Below, piece after piece: positions 32,512-43,354 of a stretch of 49,238 bases of DNA. A program made the translations under genes and the position numbers. The first letter of the stretch is position 1. Every line of letters starts with the position of its first letter. Below the pieces are notes generated by a model. The model saw only the letters and a list, made by a program, of their open reading frames with translations. It made no database searches and was not told the origin of the DNA. This DNA is from Rhizopus sp. PT2906 (taxonomy: Eukaryota > Mucoromycota > Mucoromycetes > Mucorales > Rhizopodaceae), in the NCBI GenBank assembly GCA_025529335.1, contig JAMYHX010000322.1, positions 1-49,238 on the forward strand, written 5' to 3'.

Positions 32512-32865
32512 GTAACACTTCAAATAACCCACAAAAGGTTTGGCGTGTATTTTTCATATGGTTTACTTTGAAAGTAAGTTACACAAATATATTACAATAC
32601 TACTGATTTAAAACAATATTTATAATAATAGCAATTGCGAAAAGAATGTAAAAGAGAGAGAAGAAGGGCATTGAATTAGAAAAAGTCTATAAAGAATAAT
32701 AATAAACAGGGTCAATTGAAGATATTGATCAGAGTGGGTACATTATACATTGTTTGGAGAATCACAGTAGTGCAAGTGCTACCATAAAGAATCGAGACAC
32801 TTTTTTTTTCTCTCTTTCTTTTCCTCTTTCTTTCTTTTATATACACTCAATTGATACAATAGTGA
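32512..32865. other. Intergenic, promoter region of the Slm1-like gene
   Basis: No gene seen. A TC-rich tract (32801-32838) lies just before the Slm1-like start. Confidence 0.45.
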
Positions 32866-35351
32866 ATGACCATATTGGAACCACCTCCTCGGCCTAACAA
32901 AAGTAAATTGAGAACCTTACGCCCAGATGGTCTTTCTCTAAGTCCCTTCGTGACGCCAACAACCTCTCCAACAGAAGTAACCGAGGAAGATTATTTCTCT
33001 CTTGTAACTTCATCTTCATTTGATGAAATGACAGGGCTACACCCTACAGCAACTCCATCACACATCTTACGAGAACAGCCCAAGTATAGGAGTAGATTTA
33101 CAGAACATTTTGATGATCATAGTAGAGACATCATTGAAGAAGAATTTGCTGGACTCTTTTCCCTGATACAACCTAGTTCTCCACGCCCATCCAAGCCTGA
33201 ACAGGTGAAGCAGCCAAAGAGTCTTGCTGTCATTTCTGAAAACCCTGCAAAATCAGACACGGCACCAAAGAAAGCCTTGGTTAAATCCTCAAGCACAAAT
33301 ACAGTCACTGTTTCTTCAACTGAACTCGCCAACACATCACCAGGATACGCAAGAAAGAATTCTCAGCCATCACCTTCCTTGTCTACACCACTACAATCAT
33401 CCAAGGGTATTCCGAGTCCAAGGAAATTTGGTAGCAGTGGATCCATATTGAACGCATCTAGTACACCTGCAGCAGGTTCTCTGCACTCTAGTGTGTCAGA
33501 ACAGTCAGATTCATTAGCATCCAATATAGCAACCAAGCTGAATAGAGCAGACGTAATTATTGAACGCTTAGAAAGCTGGAACGACTTTTTAAAATCGATC
33601 ACTGGATGGCTCGAAGAGGTTGCGAAGATAAACATGCAGAGCGGTCGAGGATACTTGCAAAAGGCAGGATCATACCTGAATATGAATATAGAGGATAGTG
33701 AATACATTCGATCTCTTCAAAATGGGCTTCAGACACTTGTAAACAAACTATCGTCCGAGCAGCAGGATCTTTCGAGCACGATCCATCGAGACCATTTACC
33801 AGGCATTTATAAGCTTCGAAAGGAATGCAAAGAAAAGATACAAAGACTCAAAGCAGATACTTCTTTATCCATGGACGAATTATATCGACGTGCTGAAGTA
33901 ACAAGAAGCAAGATGAATTATTTAAATCGATGTTGTAAGCAAGCAGAACGAATGAAAGGACAAATCGAAATGGACCCTTGGTTAGCCAATCTCCGTAAGA
34001 AAAACATATGTATATAATGATTTAAACCCATTGATATATGCCCCCTCCCCCTGATTAGACGTCCTTCGACAATTGAAGAGAGAAGTGGATGAGGAAAATC
34101 GATTGAGACTTTTGATGATACCCATTCAAAACGAAACAAAAGAATTTGAGCAAAGACTATTTCAACTCGTCAAACCAGCTATTGATTACTGCTGTAAAGC
34201 ACTCGAAAAGGAGCCTATAATGATGATTCCACCAGAACAGGAATGGAGTCAGTTTTGTAAGATGCATCAAAAGGAACTGGTTGATGAACAACGTCCGATC
34301 AAGAACTACTTGAAGATAAATTATCCAAACAAACTTCATCCCTTTGTTATGACTTTAATCAAGGGCCCGATGAAACGACGTGTTGGTGTTCGAAAGCAGT
34401 TCATTGAACGGTACTATGTACTTAGTCAAGGTAGTTCTCTTTAAATAAGGATACCCTGAAAAATTTAGCTTTTTTATTGTAGGAGGATACCTTCACCAAT
34501 TCACTATGGACAATAAAGTGTCACCAGAGAAAACAATCTATATACCCTCGGTTACCGTCATCCCTTCGATTGATTTATCCTCAGCCTTATATCAACATTA
34601 CAGTGAGGATAGCTATACATTTGAAATCTGCAGACCAGGCGCAAATGTTCTCCAAAAGGACAAAGTGTCGGTGTTTCGTACGACAACCAAACAGGAATTA
34701 ATTGACTGGTGCACATGTCTTGTCCAAGTTGCTTCGGGAAACTTGCTTACGGAAGCCAGTTCTAATATATCCCATCCTTCTTCTCCCACTTATAGTGGAT
34801 GCTCGGCCAAATCAAATGAGTCAATGCTTGATCCATCAACAGCGCAAGGTAATAGAATAAGAAAATCAAGTTTCCCTTCAAGGACTCCTTTGCATTCCCC
34901 TTCTCCACTTCATTCGTCTGGGTTAAAAATCGCCAATAATGATTCATTCATAATTGAACCATCCTCTGCTTTCTCTACTGATTCTCAAATTCAGGACAGT
35001 GCTATTCACTGTGAAGAAGAAGACAGGATCAGTATCGCAAGCAATTCTACAGCCAAAATGCCATTAGAAAGTGGATCAAGAGAAAATAATGATGAGGCTG
35101 ACCGCTTAAATTCAAATGAAAATATACATGGTCAAGAAGAAAATAAACAAAGAGAACCGTCTGTCATTAGTACAATCTTTGATGATGCTCAGTCATCAGT
35201 GTACTTTTCATCCGCATCAGCACCGCCTTCTCCAGCTCTTTCAGCACAGTCATCCATTATTTCTTTCCCGAGTCTCGGACCATTGGAAGTAACTAATGAA
35301 CAAGTAGAAGTGTACAAACCAACATTGTCACTAAATCTTGAATCTGAATGA
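32866..35351 (+). CDS. Slm1/Slm2-like F-BAR and PH domain protein
   Basis: Exons 32866-33994, 34059-34430 and 34483-35351; introns 64 and 52 bp; 789 aa. Yeast Slm1/2 bind PI(4,5)P2 and TORC2 at the plasma membrane. The N-terminal 200 residues are Pro/Ser/Thr-rich. A helical F-BAR-like region spans about 220-460 (ADVIIERLESWNDFLKSITG, WLEEVAKINMQSGRGYLQ, LRKECKEKIQRLKAD). The PH domain spans about 475-600 (IKGPMKRRVGVRKQFIERYY, LHQFTMDNKVSPEKTIYI, SYTFEICRPGA, TTKQELIDWCTCLVQVA). The C-terminal Ser-rich tail offers many possible phosphosites. The combination of F-BAR-like helices followed by this PH domain is diagnostic for the Slm family. Confidence 0.85.
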
Positions 35352-35777
35352 TGATTTATACCTTGGTGTTATATTTTTAAACGGAATTACATAATAAAAA
35401 AGGGATCTTTATGATGTTTGTATGGATGGGATTAAGTGTAGCTTTGATACACAAATAAACCTTAATGCTCAGATGTGTGAAATATAATGTAACATAATTG
35501 CATTAGATGACGAACAAGTTAGTATGACAAACAGTAAAGAAGCTGGTGACATGCAAGACACGTTTCATAGGTGACTCAAGAGTTACATTGTTAAATTGAT
35601 CCCTTTTTCTCAGGGCCTTCTTTTTTCATTGTGTACAATAGAACGTGCTAGTACAACTAATGAATTCTGGAACTTCGTACAGAGCCGAAAGTGGTACCCA
35701 ATAAGAAATTATTGTAGTTTTAATTGATTGTTTTACACAAATAAAAAAAAAGGGTAAATTATTACAAAGGGGGGGAA
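35352..35777. other. Convergent intergenic region
   Basis: 3' flanks of the Slm1-like gene (plus) and the MFS gene (minus). No gene or repeat seen. Confidence 0.5.
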
Positions 35778-37368
35778 TTAAAGACGGTAGATAAAGTTGG
35801 GATCTTGAACGTCTGTTAAGTTATCTTCAACATTGGTGACTGTGGATGAAAGGTTAGAAATTCTTTGTCTGTTGACCTTGGCCATTTGTGCTCTAACGAG
35901 AAGCATCAATAAGATGACGATACAGTTACAGATAATGTATGTAAGCATGGCGGGGAGATAGACAGGTTTGGTGCTATCAACCATCAAGAAAGGACCGACA
36001 AAGTTACCAATGGTGTAAAAGACCATGAAGACACCATTGTAGAAGATCTTCTTGGTGTATCCAGTAACGTTATTTGAAAGGGCTGTCATCATCAAGACGT
36101 ATGCACCACCAAAGCCATTGGAGAGGTAAACACCAATAAGTTTTGTTCTAACATCAGGTAAGGCAACAAGAAGGATCAAACCGAGAATATCAATGCACAT
36201 ACAGAGTGCAATGATGTAAAAGAGTTGCTTTGTCTTTTTACTGAGGAAAACAGCCAAACCAATCCAAACGATGAAACTCAGACCACTGCCGAGTGTGATG
36301 AAGATGGATTGAATACCCTTTTTTATAGTGTTAGTTTTCATATATCTTTGTTTCAATCATTGACTTACAGTAAAACCAAAGTCCATAGCAATCAAAGGAA
36401 TATAACTGACCATAGCACCATTTTGGATAGTGATGAAGAGACAAGAAAACATGAATGCCCAGAAACGGAATTCTTTCAAGGCTTCAAACATTTGTTCCTT
36501 CTTGATGGCAGATGTTCTAACGACACCGTTATCACGAATACGTTCTTCAACGAGGATTTCTTGTTCAGGGTTGAGCTGCAAGGCGGGTGACTTGGGGTTA
36601 TCGATTAAGAAGAAGAAAGTAACGATGGAAAGAATAACGGTACAGCAACCCAAGATGAGCATCAACCATTTCCATTTAGCGATACCATGATCATTGGGCA
36701 TAACCTGTATACCGTAAGAAATCAGACCACCGACAACCGTAGCTACACCATTGAAAATCCAGAAAAGACCAAGTCTGACAGCTTGTTCTGACTTGCGATA
36801 AAAGGTGCTGACGAGAAGAGTTAAGGCAGGATAGATACCAGCTTCAAAACAACCAAGCAAGAATCTCAATGCGGTAACTTGAGCGAAATTAGTAGCTGCG
36901 GTAGTGCATGCAATAACTGCACCCCAAAGGAAAATGATTACACCAATGTATTTTCCGATGGGTAATTTTTGCAAAAGGAAGTTATTTGGGAATTGGTAGA
37001 CCAAGAAACCCAAGTAAAAGATGGAAGAAATGACATTGTATTGAGTGGGTGACAAGCTCAAATCTTGTTTGATGTTTAAGGAAGCAGAGTATTGAATGGT
37101 TGCCTTATCAACGTACTATTGTGTCCTAAAAGATCAGCAACTGTTTTTTTTTTTTTTTTTTTCATTCATTCAATATTGAGAAAATTACCTGAAAGAAATC
37201 AATCATACAGATGATAGGTAAGATGTATAAATCGATTTTTCTGACAAGAGCCTTCTCTTCTGCTGACATAGGAACATCATCCTGTTCGTAGTCATCGTAA
37301 CGTCCGATCTCTTCTTTATCGTAGGCACTTGTCAAAGACTTGTTTGACGTCTTTTCTTGCATGTCCAT
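35778..37368 (-). CDS. MFS transporter, ACS/Dal5-like family
   Basis: Exons 37368-37189, 37115-36369 and 36317-35778; introns 73 and 51 bp, all phase 0; 488 aa. Anion:cation symporters of this group (Dal5, Tna1, Seo1 and others) import organic anions such as allantoate or nicotinate. About twelve membrane segments are visible. The N-terminal half shows LDLYILPIIC-like (KIDLYILPIICMIDFFQ), YVDKATIQYSASLNIKQDL, VYQFPNNFLLQKLPIGKY and LRFLLGCFEAGIYPAL, all typical of the family; the acidic loop with EEILVEERIRDNG-like sequence divides the halves. The substrate cannot be told. The intron 1 region has a run of 20 or more T on the plus strand. Confidence 0.9.
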
Positions 37369-37815
37369 TTTAATTTGTATTGTTCTTTACAGCGATGAAT
37401 GTGCTGACTAGTGCTGATTTATAAAATTTGATTAAATAAAGGATGCTGAAGGAAAGAAGGACCGAGAAGGTGAAGGGGAAAAGAGACGAGGAAAGGGAGA
37501 GAGAGAGAGAAAAAAAAAGAGAGATGGGCGAAGACCTTATGCTTTTTTTTGTAAAAGTGTGGAGTTGGAATTGCTTCTTGTGTTTCCAGGCAATGCTAAA
37601 AGACTCTCGTGGTTTATTAACATTTCCACTAAAGTGCTCGCCTTTTTTGTTTTTCAGCAAAGGAAGTGTCTTTAGAAAAAAGCGCCTGATGATAAGTATA
37701 AACTACGCTCCGCCATGCATATTAGTGCAACCATCTTGGAGCACGTACTCCTCGGAGTATTAGAAAACTAAAAACGGTCTAGCTTGGAAGAACATTTACA
37801 TTAGTGATTCACAAA

Positions 37816-38052
37816 TTATAAAGTAGGATATGTTTCTTTATTTGGTTGCACTAAAGATATTCCCAAAGAGGACCCTTTTTCCTTTCTCTTTTCTGGTATA
37901 GCTTTCTTTTTTTTTTCCTTTTTTTTTTTGTTGCTATCCTTTTTAGCAGAAACGGCAAGATGACACAGTGAACATTCTCGTAGCACCATCTTGAAGTCTT
38001 GTTGTTGAGTATTGTGCACTGTTTCACACTCCAAGAAACATTCTATAGCTTT
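37816..38052 (-). CDS. Possible terminal exon of a small Cys-containing protein
   Basis: After an acceptor-like CTATAG on the minus strand, the frame reads CFLECETVHNTQQQDFKMV, then LRECSLCHLAV, a Lys-rich run and a stop at 37816-37818. The paired Cys (CxxxC and CxxC) recall small mitochondrial Cys-rich proteins, but the spacing does not fit the common twin CX9C pattern. No ATG lies in this frame, so an upstream exon would be needed; a candidate ATG at about 38255 could not be joined convincingly. It may be noise. Confidence 0.22.
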   Translation of the reverse strand, partial: KAIECFLECETVHNTQQQDFKMVLRECSLCHLAVSAKKDSNKKKKEKKKKAIPEKRKEKGSSLGISLVQPNKETYPTL

Positions 38053-38659
38053 TTTTTAAAAAAATAGGTTAATTTTATATGATTCTCATTACTGCAAGTA
38101 TTTAATATGTATTTATTATTATATTATACAATTGTTTCAATCGACAATATAAAAAAATCAGGAATTATCTTTTAAAAAGGCTATTTTGTAGCACATTTTA
38201 TAATTACTTTTATATTTAAATATGTCACTTTGGGTTGCACCCGTAATCGATCATCTTGTGTTCCTTTTTTTGTAATTTAACTTCCTCTTTTTATTCCCTC
38301 CTTCTCTGTCACTGTATTTGTAAGTTTAAAATGGTGAGTGCTTTTTTTAAAAATAAAATTTGATCCGAAAAAAGCAGATAGTGAGTTTGTAAAAAATAAG
38401 CGAGGGAATTGTGTTACACTTGTACTATTTGTAACTCCGGAATCCATTGAAAATGAAACGGTACACAGATCAATAGAGTAAGGTAAGTATGAAAAGAAGA
38501 CAGGGTATATATTTTACTAAAGCTCATTGATTCTGAATGGATTTATTATATTAATAAAAAATGTTAATAAAAAGATATTTAATTTCTAGAGTTATTTTAA
38601 GTTGCAGATGGGAAATCAAAATTGTGATCAGTGCTAACCAGCCAAAGCATTTTTATTTT

Positions 38660-38671
38660 GCGCGCGCGCGC
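38660..38671. repeat. GC dinucleotide run
   Basis: Six GC units in otherwise very AT-rich DNA, about 47 bp beyond the stop of the PLC-like gene. Alternating GC can take the Z form; no function is implied. Confidence 0.8.
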
Positions 38672-38717
38672 AAATCAAAAATAGAACATCGCTCATTACC
38701 ATTATTTCGCTGTATAA

Positions 38718-39856
38718 CTAAACTGAGGCTATCATGAAAAGACTAGTTATCACACTAATAAAAACTTTGTATTGAATGATCTTGATGACTACGGCTGAGC
38801 TATTTGTGTTATCAATCAGTACATGTTTCGTGGGATTTAATTCATTTTGATGAACGTTCATTGTAATTCCAGGTATTCCTAAAGTTGTCTTGTTTTTATC
38901 AACTTTTGTTTGATTTACACCATTCAGTTTGGCTACTATAGACAGTGCTTCCCCCAATTGGTAAAAATCAACTTCGATAAAATTCGGCTTTTTATGTAAT
39001 ACCGCGGTGCAATTATCTACATGGCTGACAAGCGATTCGCTATTGACTAATAAAGCATTCGATTTTACAGGTGTCTTTATCGCAAAGCCAGCTATCTCAA
39101 TCACACCATACATAAAGTGATTCATAACATACATTAAATCAGTCGAGCTCTTGTTTGAAGCAATCCTATCCACATCACAATTGAATCCTTGTAATTCTGT
39201 ATTTTCAAACGGTGTCTCAAACACTCTGGAGAATTGATCCATTAGCCTGAATCAAATGTAAGAACAAAGTTGCTGATATATGCTTAATTAATAATGTACC
39301 ATGGAATATCATCTTCACGTGCACTAGAATCTATAAAGTTCACTACTCGCTTGCCTGACTGGATCATCTCTTGAAGCGTAGGCCACTTATCGGACGAATC
39401 ATGTGTATAGACAAAGGGCATGATCTCACTAGCCTTGTAGGCTTGCTCTATTTCTGTGGGTTGAATGTTATGTAAATTATTCCACATGATGGTAATCACT
39501 TCCTTTGGGTTATGCTTTAGCCAAAAGGCTATCTCATTCAAGACATCCGTAGCTGGCCCTCCATCAAGTACCTCACACAGTGTGTGACATACGTGCACAG
39601 ACGATAGTGTTTCATCTGCAACCGAAACTGCGGTTAACTTGATTCCCCGTACACCATCATTGAGTTGCTGTGTGATCGAGTTGTCTTGGGTGGCCGCAAT
39701 ACTAGGCGATAAAGCATACGAATCATGGGTGACCAAAAAAGTGACGTTATTATAGGCTTGATTACAGAGATGATGGCCGCCATTGCATTCAGCACGTAGA
39801 CCAATTATAAAAAGGCAAATGAATAAAAAGATAGACACAGAGCTCATCATTTTCAT
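38718..39856 (-). CDS. Secreted PLC-like phosphodiesterase (PI-PLC X-like)
   Basis: Exons 39856-39300 and 39246-38718, 53-bp intron, 361 aa. Hydrophobic signal peptide at residues 1-22 (SVSIFLFICLFIIGLRA). The PI-PLC X-like fold is seen in NVTFLVTHDSYAL (catalytic His), QLNDGVRGIKL, HVCHTLCEVLDGGPATDVLN, WLKHNPKEVITIMWNN and SGKRVVNFIDSSARED. Related fungal proteins are uncharacterised phosphodiesterases of the TIM-barrel superfamily. Several Asn-x-Ser/Thr sites are present. The C-terminus ends in a hydrophobic run (VFISVITSLFMIASV) after Asn/Ser residues, suggesting a GPI anchor; that part is inference. Substrate unknown. Confidence 0.85.
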
Positions 39857-39951
39857 TACTGGGTATGTCCTTTTATTTCAAGAAAAATAAAAGGGGAGTA
39901 AAAAACTAGAATTGTAAAATGGCCAGATGAAAATAAAAGAAATGTAGAGTA

Positions 39952-40817
39952 TTATCGACGACCACTTAGCAAGCTGCCAATGCCAGAAGAGACGGCCTTA
40001 CCCAAAAGCCCAGTGGCTCCGCTGCCAAGTGATCCTAGCGCAGACTGAGTTGCCATAGAAGTGGCCCATTTACGCTTAGCATCTTTATCACATTGTGTAT
40101 AGCCATAGACATTAGCTACGTTCATAACGATCGCAATACCGACAATGACTAACCATGATGCCTTGAACGTCAATATACAAGACAACGCTAGTAAGACCCA
40201 AATGACAGGTGTACCATAAAGAACTATCCAGAAAAGACGAGAGTCGGCACTATTGGGCTTTCTATTTGGCTACGTAATATAATATCAGTGACCTGTTCTA
40301 AACTTATTGAGAATAACGTACATGTGCGCTTTCAAACACCCATTTGTTTGAACCATCTGGTTGAATTTCGTTCCACCACCGTAAGCCTACCAACAGACGA
40401 CCTGACACGTTCTTTACTGTCCAAAAGTCAAAGGCTAATAACAATATGGTAACAACAAAGATAAGCGTGAAATTATCAGAGAATATTGAGCCTAGTAAGT
40501 AAGTAAGAATTGCGCCCAGACGAAAAGCCAAGAAAAAGAAAGCAGCAACAGGATGACTATATAAAAGAATGAGTATTTATTAGATTAATATTTCCCTTCA
40601 TTTTACCTCGATTGTTCGAAATAATCGCGAATGGCATTCGTATTTCTTGCTCTATTCTCTATGTTGCCTGCTCTACCAGCTTCAACGTCTTGAATGACAA
40701 AGCTATTTTCTTGATTCAGCAGGTTTGTTCTGCTTTCGTTTTCCTGCTATTTTACAACAACTTTATAAATTAGTAACAAAGAGAAAGAGAGAGAGAAGTC
40801 GATGTTGGGGTTACCAT
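39952..40817 (-). CDS. TVP23: Tvp23-like Golgi membrane protein
   Basis: Exons 40817-40815, 40746-40607, 40556-40322 and 40269-39952; introns 68, 50 and 52 bp; 231 aa. Tvp23 is a conserved late-Golgi protein linked to vesicular transport. After a hydrophilic N-terminus the family core appears: HPVAAFFFLAFRLGAILTY, FDFWTVKNVSGRLLVGLRWW, KWVFES, then DSRLFWIVLYGTPVIWVLL and a last pair of membrane segments ending in a Gly/Ser-rich tail (GSGATGLLGKAVSSG). The first coding exon is just the ATG, immediately followed by a GTAACC donor; the adjoining exon opens QENESRTNLLNQ. Only this join gives an in-phase protein with a Met start. Confidence 0.92.
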
Positions 40818-41383
40818 TGTTCAATTTGCTAATCGGTAGAAAATGCTAATTTATGCTTTGACAATAAAGTGAGAATAATTTTACTTGCGGTTTAAAACGC
40901 AGCCAATTCTAAGTAACTTGGTGCTCCAAGTTGAATGATTGTACGATTAAACAAATATTTTATTAAAGAAAACATGATGTCTAAAAACCTTTTTGAGATC
41001 AAAGTGAAAAAATGAAGGAAAGAAGCAAAGGAAAACTGAGTAAGAATGGAACGAAAAAGGGTTAGCTCGACAGATGTTGAGAGGATAGAGGAGGAGATGG
41101 AAACCATTGGAGGAACTTTCGCCCTAAATCAGGTGGTAGAGGCGGCATGTCATATTCGTGACATAAGTATGAAGTTCATAAAGGATGGTGTATATAAGAA
41201 GTTAACAAGAGAACCAGAAAGAGGTACGAGAGAAGGAACGTAGTTTTCGAGTCGGTGGTAGGTTCAACATCATGGTCTTTGAAGAGGCTCTAAATAGCAT
41301 AGAATGTCAAAAAAGAAAGGTCAAAGTGCGAATAGCACTTTTTGATCATATCAACAGAATCTTCATCCTCCAATTCAATGATT

Positions 41384-41407
41384 TTTTTTTTTTTTTTTTT
41401 TTTTTTT
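41384..41407. repeat. Poly-T run of 24
   Basis: An uninterrupted T run. It could be the poly-A tail mark of an inserted retro-copy on the minus strand, but no gene copy is seen beside it. Confidence 0.85.
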
Positions 41408-41906
41408 GCAACTTAGGTTCTGTTTCTTCAAGAAATTCATTCATCCTGGCCACTTTTTCACTTGCTTTTCCTCCATTTGGGTTCGCCTCTCTTAAAATAG
41501 CATACAGCAGCTGCACAGTTGGACCAGAGACTCTAAACGCTCTGATTGACTAGTCATGTAATACGCTAATGCCACAAGTGGATCCATTGGATTTTCTTTT
41601 ATGTGCTTTTTGACAGAGTTAGGTGAAATAAAGTAGCACGATTTGGCCCAGAATTTACACTTATTTCCAATAAGTGTGTTTGTTGTCTATTTGTTTGAAA
41701 TTGTTGTTCAAAATTTTGTGCTTGAAAATCCTTTCATCACGAAAGTGAGTACAATGGACAAGGCATTGTAACGATCAAATACATATATGCAATATCTAAT
41801 GAATCTTGACATAAATTTCTGATCAACGATATTTTGTATTTCAATCAGAACAAACGTTGACGCGTTTGTTACTTCTTTTTTGGAGCAAATAGCACGTCAG
41901 ATTTGG

Positions 41907-41954
41907 TTCCCACCGACCATTTTGTTTGCACTGAATAGTAATGGTTGGTGGGAA
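41907..41954. repeat. Hairpin-forming inverted repeat
   Basis: The arms 41907-41921 (TTCCCACCGACCATT) and 41940-41954 (AATGGTTGGTGGGAA) pair with one mismatch around an 18-base loop. Confidence 0.75.
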
Positions 41955-41982
41955 TACGTTTATCACACACGAAAACACAGAT

Positions 41983-42349
41983 TTTGCTATTTGCACAGCA
42001 TCTGCATAAGTAATTAAGTTTTCACAGAGAACAGGATATCTATCGTATTTACCTTATAAACAGCCCACTTTGTAAAATATTACGTGACTACAGAACGCGT
42101 TATTCTTATAGATGCGTTATGCCCAATTCTCATTGGTTGTGATAAATTCATGCAATAATTCTGTTTTATGAGCTCCCTCTCTAAACATAATAAAGATATT
42201 ATTACAGACTCATCGACACATGCCTCTCTTATACTTCAGTGCTATACATAGTATAGGTGTGGTTTGTCTAGTGCTGTTTGCTGTGCAAATTGAATTACTT
42301 ACGTCACTAATTGTGAAAATGCAGTGTAAATGTGCTGTGCAAATAGCAA
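41983..42349. mobile_element. Putative MITE-like element
   Basis: The sequence TGCTATTTGCACAGCA at 41986-42001 is exactly the reverse complement of TGCTGTGCAAATAGCA at 42331-42346, and the match extends through TTT/AAA outside. Just inside, AATTACTTA-type sequence also appears in inverted orientation at both ends (about 42010 and 42290). There is no coding capacity in the 330 bp between. Partial copies of the GCAAATAGCA core lie at 41885-41894 and TGTGCAAATTG at about 42283. A clear target duplication is not visible, so the boundaries are provisional. Confidence 0.5.
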
Positions 42350-43299
42350 AACCCTAAACGCTACGGTGAAAAGTGTATTTCTATTGATGACAAAAACATG
42401 CTACTAGCCATCCACATATTTTACTGTTCAACCATAAGCCCTACTGACCAACACTGTAATTCATGTTTTTTCTTTATCTAAAAGAATGGTCTAAAGCCAG
42501 ATATATAGCTTCAAATACGCCTTTGAGAGAGTGTATCAAGATAGTACTCAAATTGGTAAATTTTACACTTGGATCACCCTTCTCCCGTCATTTCCTTGAA
42601 TAAATGATACCTGAATAAAGGAACTATAAAGATTCCGTGGTTTCCCCCCACCCTTTCTTTTTTTTTTCTGATAGATACCGTAAAGCTAATCAAATCTCCC
42701 GACTTGTGCAAATTCAGGTACATGGTTTAGTTTCTAAGTTACAAAAGTTTTGTTTTAGACACAATTATCAATTGGATCTGAACATACATACACAACGATT
42801 CAATCTTAAATCGTATATAGTTGGTTACTTTTTTTTTTTTTCATCAAGAGATTTTCTTATATTAAGAGTTGTTATAACGAATGTATCACCTCATGTACAC
42901 AAACACAAAAAATAATATGTAACATAAGCATTTATTGCCATGTTCATCTGATTAATGAAAGAAGACTGAAAAAAAATATAGGGAAAATGGTATAAGTGAT
43001 ACAATCCATTGATAAAAAGGAAAAAGACAAAGAGAGAAAGAGAATATGGTAATTTCTATACAAGGACTCAATGCTTGGGTAAAAGTAGGTTCAGCGTTGA
43101 TAAGTCAAGTTTGTTATTTGCTATAAGATGTGCTATTCTGAAAACATATTGTCAGTCAATGTAACATCTTGTGGATCAATGCAACGGGAAAGGATTTATT
43201 CTGGATAATTCGGTTATTATTCAGTCATAAATTGTGTGTAATGGTAGTGATACATGGTATGTCATTTAGTCTGATATCATTTAATAAAACCATATGCAC

Positions 43300-43311
43300 A
43301 TATATATATAG
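43300..43311 (+). promoter_or_regulatory. TATA element of the amylase gene
   Basis: An uninterrupted TATATATATA block 44-55 bp upstream of the chosen amylase ATG (43355), a fitting distance for a fungal TATA box. Chance is possible given the base composition. Confidence 0.45.
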
Positions 43312-43354
43312 AGCAGATATAGGCTCTATTTTTATTTCTGCATCTATTGAAAAA

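Larger units (their letters stand above)
37369..38717. other. Long intergenic region with weak coding traces
   Basis: Contains CT/GA-rich tracts in the MFS promoter (37497-37520), a short palindrome TACTCCTCGGAGTA (37747-37760), a poly-T stretch (37905-37930), an isolated ATG followed by GTGAGT (38331) and a GC dinucleotide run (38660-38671). One possible small exon is listed separately. Confidence 0.45.
40818..43354. other. Gene-poor region of 2.5 kb with repeats and weak coding traces
   Basis: No complete gene supported. It contains a short open frame 41046-41243 (65 codons, basic, ending TREPERGTREGT) without recognisable domain, a run of 24 T (41384-41407), a 15-bp-arm hairpin and MITE-like sequence (41907-42349), and some possible exon fragments (42480-42915). 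The last 200 bp are the amylase promoter. Confidence 0.5.

Noticed and set aside
41046..41243. 65-codon plus-strand frame
   Set aside because: ATG to stop is open, but there is no recognisable motif, intron or neighbour link; not strong enough to call a gene.
43169..43354. Upstream extension of the amylase frame
   Set aside because: The signal peptide begins at the ATG at 43355; the TATA element lies inside the extension, so it is promoter and leader.
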